Part shown: positions 60,658-64,000 of the stretch, in pieces
Layout: each line of letters begins with the position of its first letter
Position numbering within the stretch: the first letter of the stretch is position 1
Assembly: GCF_000189395.1 (NCBI RefSeq)
Contig: NZ_AEPB01000015.1
Location: forward strand, 1 to 64,000
Direction: 5' to 3'
Length of the DNA: 64,000 nt
Source: Planococcus donghaensis MPA1U2
GTDB lineage: Bacteria > Bacillota > Bacilli > Bacillales_A > Planococcaceae
Position numbers and translations under genes: made by a program
Notes under the pieces: generated by a model
Told to the model about the DNA's origin: nothing
The model's input: only the letters and a program-made list of their open reading frames with translations
Database searches by the model: none

Positions 60658-62383
60658 AATTTTACTTCTTGTCTTTAGCATTCTGCTCGTTCCTGCTCAT
60701 ACTCTTGCTGCTGAACAATCTTTTGGCTCTTTTTATGTATCGATTACAGATGCTATTATGAGTACGCAAAATGGCGATGATGCAAAAGCACTTAGCGCGA
60801 TTGATGAGTTTCAAAAAGAATGGCAACAACTGACGGTTACAGAAGGAACCCAATCCGAAGCAGTTACAGACGCGCTTAAAAACGCTTCCAATGCACCAGC
60901 TGGTGATGAGCGCTTGGCCGCCTTAACTACATTGTCAAAAGCACTAACTGCTTATGAAAAAGCTGAAAATCCAGTAGATGAAGAAGCAGGGCGCCAAGAA
61001 TTTTTACAAGCGATGGAGCCTTTTGTGGCTGATTTAAAAGTAGCAGTTGAGACTGGCGATAAAGAGAGAATTCAAGAAGCCTACTCGGTTTTTCTTGCTG
61101 GATGGGGAAAAAACGAACGAGTTGTTCAAGCACAAAGTATCACAGCTTATGGCCAAATCGAAACGCAAATGTCCTTTATGCGAATTTCTTTAGCGGGTGA
61201 TGAGTTTGACGTTGCCGCGTTTAATGAACAAACGACAGCAGTCGAACAAACCATTCAAGAATTTGGAGCAGGGAATATAAAGGAAGCGAAAGCAACAAAC
61301 GACTACTCACTTGCAACATTAGTCGGTTTGTTGGATGACAGTGAAAATGCAATTCAACAAGAAGAATACACACAAGCTGCAGACACGTTAAAAAAATTCA
61401 TCACCATCTGGCCAACAGTTGAAGGTGATGTGCGAACTAAAAATGCCAGCTTGTACAGCGAAATTGAAGCAGAGTTACCGCTTCTTGTTAGCGAGTTAAC
61501 ACGCGAGAACGTACAGCCAGACGCAGTGAGTGAAAAACTAGAAGCATTCAAACAACAAATCAATTTTATTCAACAAGATACCGAATACAGCTTTTGGGAC
61601 TCGGCATTGATTTTACTCCGGGAAGGATTAGAAGCGTTGCTAATTATTTCGGCACTGATTGCCTTTTTGAAAAAAGCGGGTCAACAGCATATGCAGCATT
61701 ATATTTACGGGGGAGCGGCTGCTGGAATTGGTGTCAGCATCTTAGCTGCAGTTTTAATGTCTACTTTGTTCCAATCAGGAACAATTGATGCGAGCCGTGA
61801 AGTAATGGAAGGCTATGTTGGACTTTTAGCAGCAGCCATGATGCTCGGGGTTGGCGTATGGTTACATAGCAAATCGACTGTCACAGCGTGGAATCGGTAC
61901 ATTTCAAAACAAATGAACCAAGCTTTATCCAACCAAAGCGTATGGGCAATGGCGCTACTTAGTTTCTTAACCGTATTTAGAGAAGGCGCAGAAACAGTAG
62001 TCTTCTATATGGGGATTGCACCAAAAATGTCGACAGTTGATTTTAGTTTAGGAATCGTCTTAGCATTACTAATCCTTGTCGTGGCGGCATTCTTTTTTGC
62101 AAAAGCGAGTAAAAAATTACCGATGCATTTATTTTTTGGTGTCGCAACGATATTTATTTACTTACTAGCGTTTAAAATCATCGGTGCAAGTATCCATACA
62201 TTGCAATTAACCAATGTCTTACCAACGCATATTATTGCGGATCTACCAGTGATTAATGTGATTGGATTTTACCCATCAGTTGAAACCTTAAGTGCACAAG
62301 TCGTTTTAATAGTGCTGATTGGAGCAACAATTATTTATAAAAAGAAACAATCTAGTACAAGCACAGTTGTAGTAGAAGGTTAA
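60632..62383 (+). CDS. efeU: iron permease EfeU (FTR1 family) with extracellular N-terminal domain
   Basis: 583 residues from GTG 60632, inside efeB and preceded by AAAGGGAG. Signal peptide 1-26 (TLAA-EQ), then about 290 residues of helical extracellular sequence, then seven membrane helices with both iron motifs REGLE (330-334) and REGAE (450-454). The long N-terminal domain is typical of Bacillus YwbL. It moves ferric iron produced by EfeB across the membrane. Confidence 0.93.
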   Translation: MRNFLIHIKILLLVFSILLVPAHTLAAEQSFGSFYVSITDAIMSTQNGDDAKALSAIDEFQKEWQQLTVTEGTQSEAVTDALKNASNAPAGDERLAALTTLSKALTAYEKAENPVDEEAGRQEFLQAMEPFVADLKVAVETGDKERIQEAYSVFLAGWGKNERVVQAQSITAYGQIETQMSFMRISLAGDEFDVAAFNEQTTAVEQTIQEFGAGNIKEAKATNDYSLATLVGLLDDSENAIQQEEYTQAADTLKKFITIWPTVEGDVRTKNASLYSEIEAELPLLVSELTRENVQPDAVSEKLEAFKQQINFIQQDTEYSFWDSALILLREGLEALLIISALIAFLKKAGQQHMQHYIYGGAAAGIGVSILAAVLMSTLFQSGTIDASREVMEGYVGLLAAAMMLGVGVWLHSKSTVTAWNRYISKQMNQALSNQSVWAMALLSFLTVFREGAETVVFYMGIAPKMSTVDFSLGIVLALLILVVAAFFFAKASKKLPMHLFFGVATIFIYLLAFKIIGASIHTLQLTNVLPTHIIADLPVINVIGFYPSVETLSAQVVLIVLIGATIIYKKKQSSTSTVVVEG

Positions 62384-62422
62384 AAAAAAAACGGAATTCC
62401 TTTAAGGATTCCGTTTTTTTCA
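62384..62422 (+). terminator. terminator of the efe operon
   Basis: ACGGAATTCC pairs with GGATTCCGT around TTTA, flanked by an A-run and T7. Confidence 0.88.
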
Positions 62423-62458
62423 TTTTCTTTATAAAATATGGAGCTAGGGTTTTACTGT

Positions 62459-62848
62459 CTACTCTTTTTCAGTTAAGAACGTAATGATCAAAAATAGGAA
62501 GAACGCAAGCAATAGTAAACTACCGCCGACGATGAAAAAGATAGTAACAAAAGTCTCGTTCCAATGGAATGGATTTAAGTTATATATCCACATACCGCTA
62601 GTTAACGCCAAAGCACCAACCATTGCAAGTACACTATGTATGGCGACTAACTTTTTGAACCGAATGGTATAAACGCGGTAGAAAATACCCCAAGCAAATA
62701 CGGATAGCCAACCAACGAGCAAAATATGTGCATGAACTGGACGTAATCCATAATCCATTTCGCCGGCCATTTTAGATCCCAGAAACGTACCAAACAATCC
62801 GAAAACTGCTGAAAACTGTATTAAACGAAGACTCCACTTTTTTTCCAT
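62459..62848 (-). CDS. four-helix heme-copper-oxidase-like membrane protein
   Basis: 129 residues; GGAGGTATTGCC precedes ATG 62848. Four membrane helices (about 8-28, 38-58, 68-88, 100-124). The first loop and second helix, MDYGLRPVHAHILLVGWLSVFAWGIFYRV, resemble the part of cbb3 or nitric oxide reductase subunit I that carries a heme-ligand His; no other oxidase parts are present. Function unknown; possibly a heme or copper binding accessory protein. Confidence 0.7.
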   Translation of the reverse strand: MEKKWSLRLIQFSAVFGLFGTFLGSKMAGEMDYGLRPVHAHILLVGWLSVFAWGIFYRVYTIRFKKLVAIHSVLAMVGALALTSGMWIYNLNPFHWNETFVTIFFIVGGSLLLLAFFLFLIITFLTEKE

Positions 62849-63011
62849 GGCAATACCTCCAATTGATAGTAGTTTTTGTTTGAAATCCAAAAAGGTGAGA
62901 AGAAACTGTTAACACCATTACTTACAATCATATCATGTACCCTTGCATTAATTTTATGAACAATTAGCAAATCAAAATTATGGAAAGGAAGGGGGCAGTT
63001 GATAAGAGTCG

Positions 63012-64000
63012 TTAGTTAGTAAGATCAAATTCTATGATTTGTTCTTCTGCGAGTGTTTCGTAACTATTAATATCTCTAGATTCACTTAGCGCAATCCGTA
63101 TTTTTTCTACTTTCGCCGGATCGGTTTTAATGACCACGCCAACTTCACCCTCTTTGCTGACAGGACCATAATAATCAGCATCTTGAGCTTCGTCATAATC
63201 GATAAAATCTTTCCAATCGTAAGCAATGTCAAATTTTTCTTGTTTGCCTTCTGCGAATAACACCACTTCATTAATGCCACTAAAAGCTACATCTTGTTCG
63301 ATAGTGTTTTCTGCATGGAATTTAATATAGAAATAAGTAAACTCATCACTTATGGGTTCATCCGTATACATATTGTTAATGTCGAATTGTTGGTCTTCTG
63401 ATACATTGATTGCTTTTTTAAACGATAACTCTTCCAAAGTTATATTGATTGGGTCTGCATCATATGTTTTATTCTCGGCCACCACTGAAAGTACTTCGAA
63501 AGTTTGTTCGGACTGGTTTTCGGTAGTTTCATTGCTCGTCACATCAGAACCTTCTTCATCAAGAAAATCCTCTAATTGTGAGATGTTAGCAAAAAGTGCT
63601 TCTTCTAAGTTTTCATCGTCAATAATTTTGAAATTGCCATTTTCATCTTTTTCCAAGTTAAATTCAACTGTTCTAGTAACGAGTGCAGCATCTTCAGCTG
63701 TGATATATTTCAACATGATTTTTTCAGTCATTTCTTCAAATGCTTTTTCGGTTTCAGGAGTATCTTCTTCAAATGCATTGGCAAATGCGAGAGGCATAAT
63801 TTCAGCCATGGTGCTTGTCATTACAAGTCCCATATCAAGTGAAGTGATTTCGGCTTTTACGATAGCTTTATCTTCATTAATAGACACTTCTTCAAGGTTT
63901 TCAAATTCATAGTCTTTTGAAATGCTTTCAATCACTTTCATTGCCAGCTCTTCTTCTTCCTTGTTGAGGTCCTCATCCGCAGTGCTGAGGCTATCGGTAC
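63012..64000 (-). CDS. DUF5105-like lipoprotein, 5' end beyond window
   Basis: At least 329 codons; the frame stays open past the internal ATG at 63941 to the right edge without a stop (TDSLSTADEDLNKEEEELA precedes it), so the true start is outside. The residues seen are acidic: a helical segment with MVMTSTMAEIMPLAFA-like hydrophobics, then a Thr/Asn/Glu linker near the middle, and a C-terminal beta domain (EVLSVVAENKTYDADPI, FTYFYIKFHAENT, VGVVIKTDPAKVEKIRIAL) like DUF4352/DUF5105 proteins. Those are usually lipoproteins with a DUF4878-type front domain; that part is not visible here. Confidence 0.75.
   Translation of the reverse strand, partial: TDSLSTADEDLNKEEEELAMKVIESISKDYEFENLEEVSINEDKAIVKAEITSLDMGLVMTSTMAEIMPLAFANAFEEDTPETEKAFEEMTEKIMLKYITAEDAALVTRTVEFNLEKDENGNFKIIDDENLEEALFANISQLEDFLDEEGSDVTSNETTENQSEQTFEVLSVVAENKTYDADPINITLEELSFKKAINVSEDQQFDINNMYTDEPISDEFTYFYIKFHAENTIEQDVAFSGINEVVLFAEGKQEKFDIAYDWKDFIDYDEAQDADYYGPVSKEGEVGVVIKTDPAKVEKIRIALSESRDINSYETLAEEQIIEFDLTN

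Noticed and set aside
1-64000. CRISPR arrays, rRNA, tRNA, insertion sequences, prophage or integrase genes
   Set aside because: No regularly spaced repeats, cloverleaf sequences, transposase or integrase motifs were found by reading both strands and the protein products.

Overview
The window looks like chromosome of a low-to-mid GC Gram-positive bacterium of the Bacillota, most likely a marine or psychrotolerant member of the Planococcus/Planomicrobium group. This is inference from gene content: a staphyloxanthin-type carotenoid oxygenase (CrtP), LTA synthase, SLH-anchored and free subtilases, a YsfB-GlcD-GlcF cluster, an EfeOBU iron system, stressosome-type STAS proteins, many TTG/GTG starts behind strong GGAGG ribosome sites, and U-tailed hairpin terminators after most units. 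No rRNA, tRNA, CRISPR array, prophage or insertion sequence was seen.

Layout. 1-9.8 kb: the 5' end of a repeat-containing secreted protein, divergent from an OmpR/HisKA two-component system; YitT, YcxB-like and YiaA membrane proteins; a secreted protein with an internal duplication; and a large M36 metalloprotease. 10-17.4 kb: a lipoprotein, two tandem subtilases (one with SLH anchor, one without) and a NarL-type sensor/regulator pair. 17.5-26.3 kb: SRPBCC protein, UspA, a GAF-GAF-PAS-GGDEF-EAL protein, SHOCT protein, an RsbR-like STAS protein, a YerD-type glutamate synthase domain protein, a NAD(P)-binding protein and a DinB protein. 26.7-34 kb: CrtP, OsmC, rifampin ADP-ribosyltransferase, a 47-residue membrane peptide, an unpartnered GlcD-like oxidase, an SDR, aspartate dehydrogenase and glycerate kinase. 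34.1-38.4 kb: an AT-rich patch with an XRE regulator, a zinc-ribbon peptide and a frameshifted Mrr-like nuclease, then an AraC/GyrI regulator split by one in-frame stop, and small membrane and SRPBCC proteins.

38.6-43.1 kb holds the clearest uncharacterised pair: a 1256-residue SF1 helicase with about 600 residues of predicted coiled coil between Walker A and Walker B, followed 4 bases later by a winged-helix protein. LtaS and a BASS-family transporter follow.

46.6-57.7 kb is one co-oriented block: CdaR/YsfB regulator, GlcD, GlcF, a complete TRAP transporter (DctP, DctQ, DctM), an SDR, a PPC/DUF296 protein, an acyl-CoA ligase, a thiolase-like enzyme and a DUF35 Zn-ribbon/OB protein, closed by a strong terminator. 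Read together it should import a carboxylate, oxidise a hydroxyl group, activate the acid with CoA and cleave it. The substrate is not known and the combination is the best candidate here for an undescribed pathway.

57.7-64 kb: a DUF4256 protein, a Fur box followed by efeO-efeB-efeU, a small heme-copper-oxidase-like membrane protein, and the 3' part of a DUF5105-like protein running off the right edge. Starts given below were moved to the codon best served by a ribosome binding site where the longest open frame was implausible.
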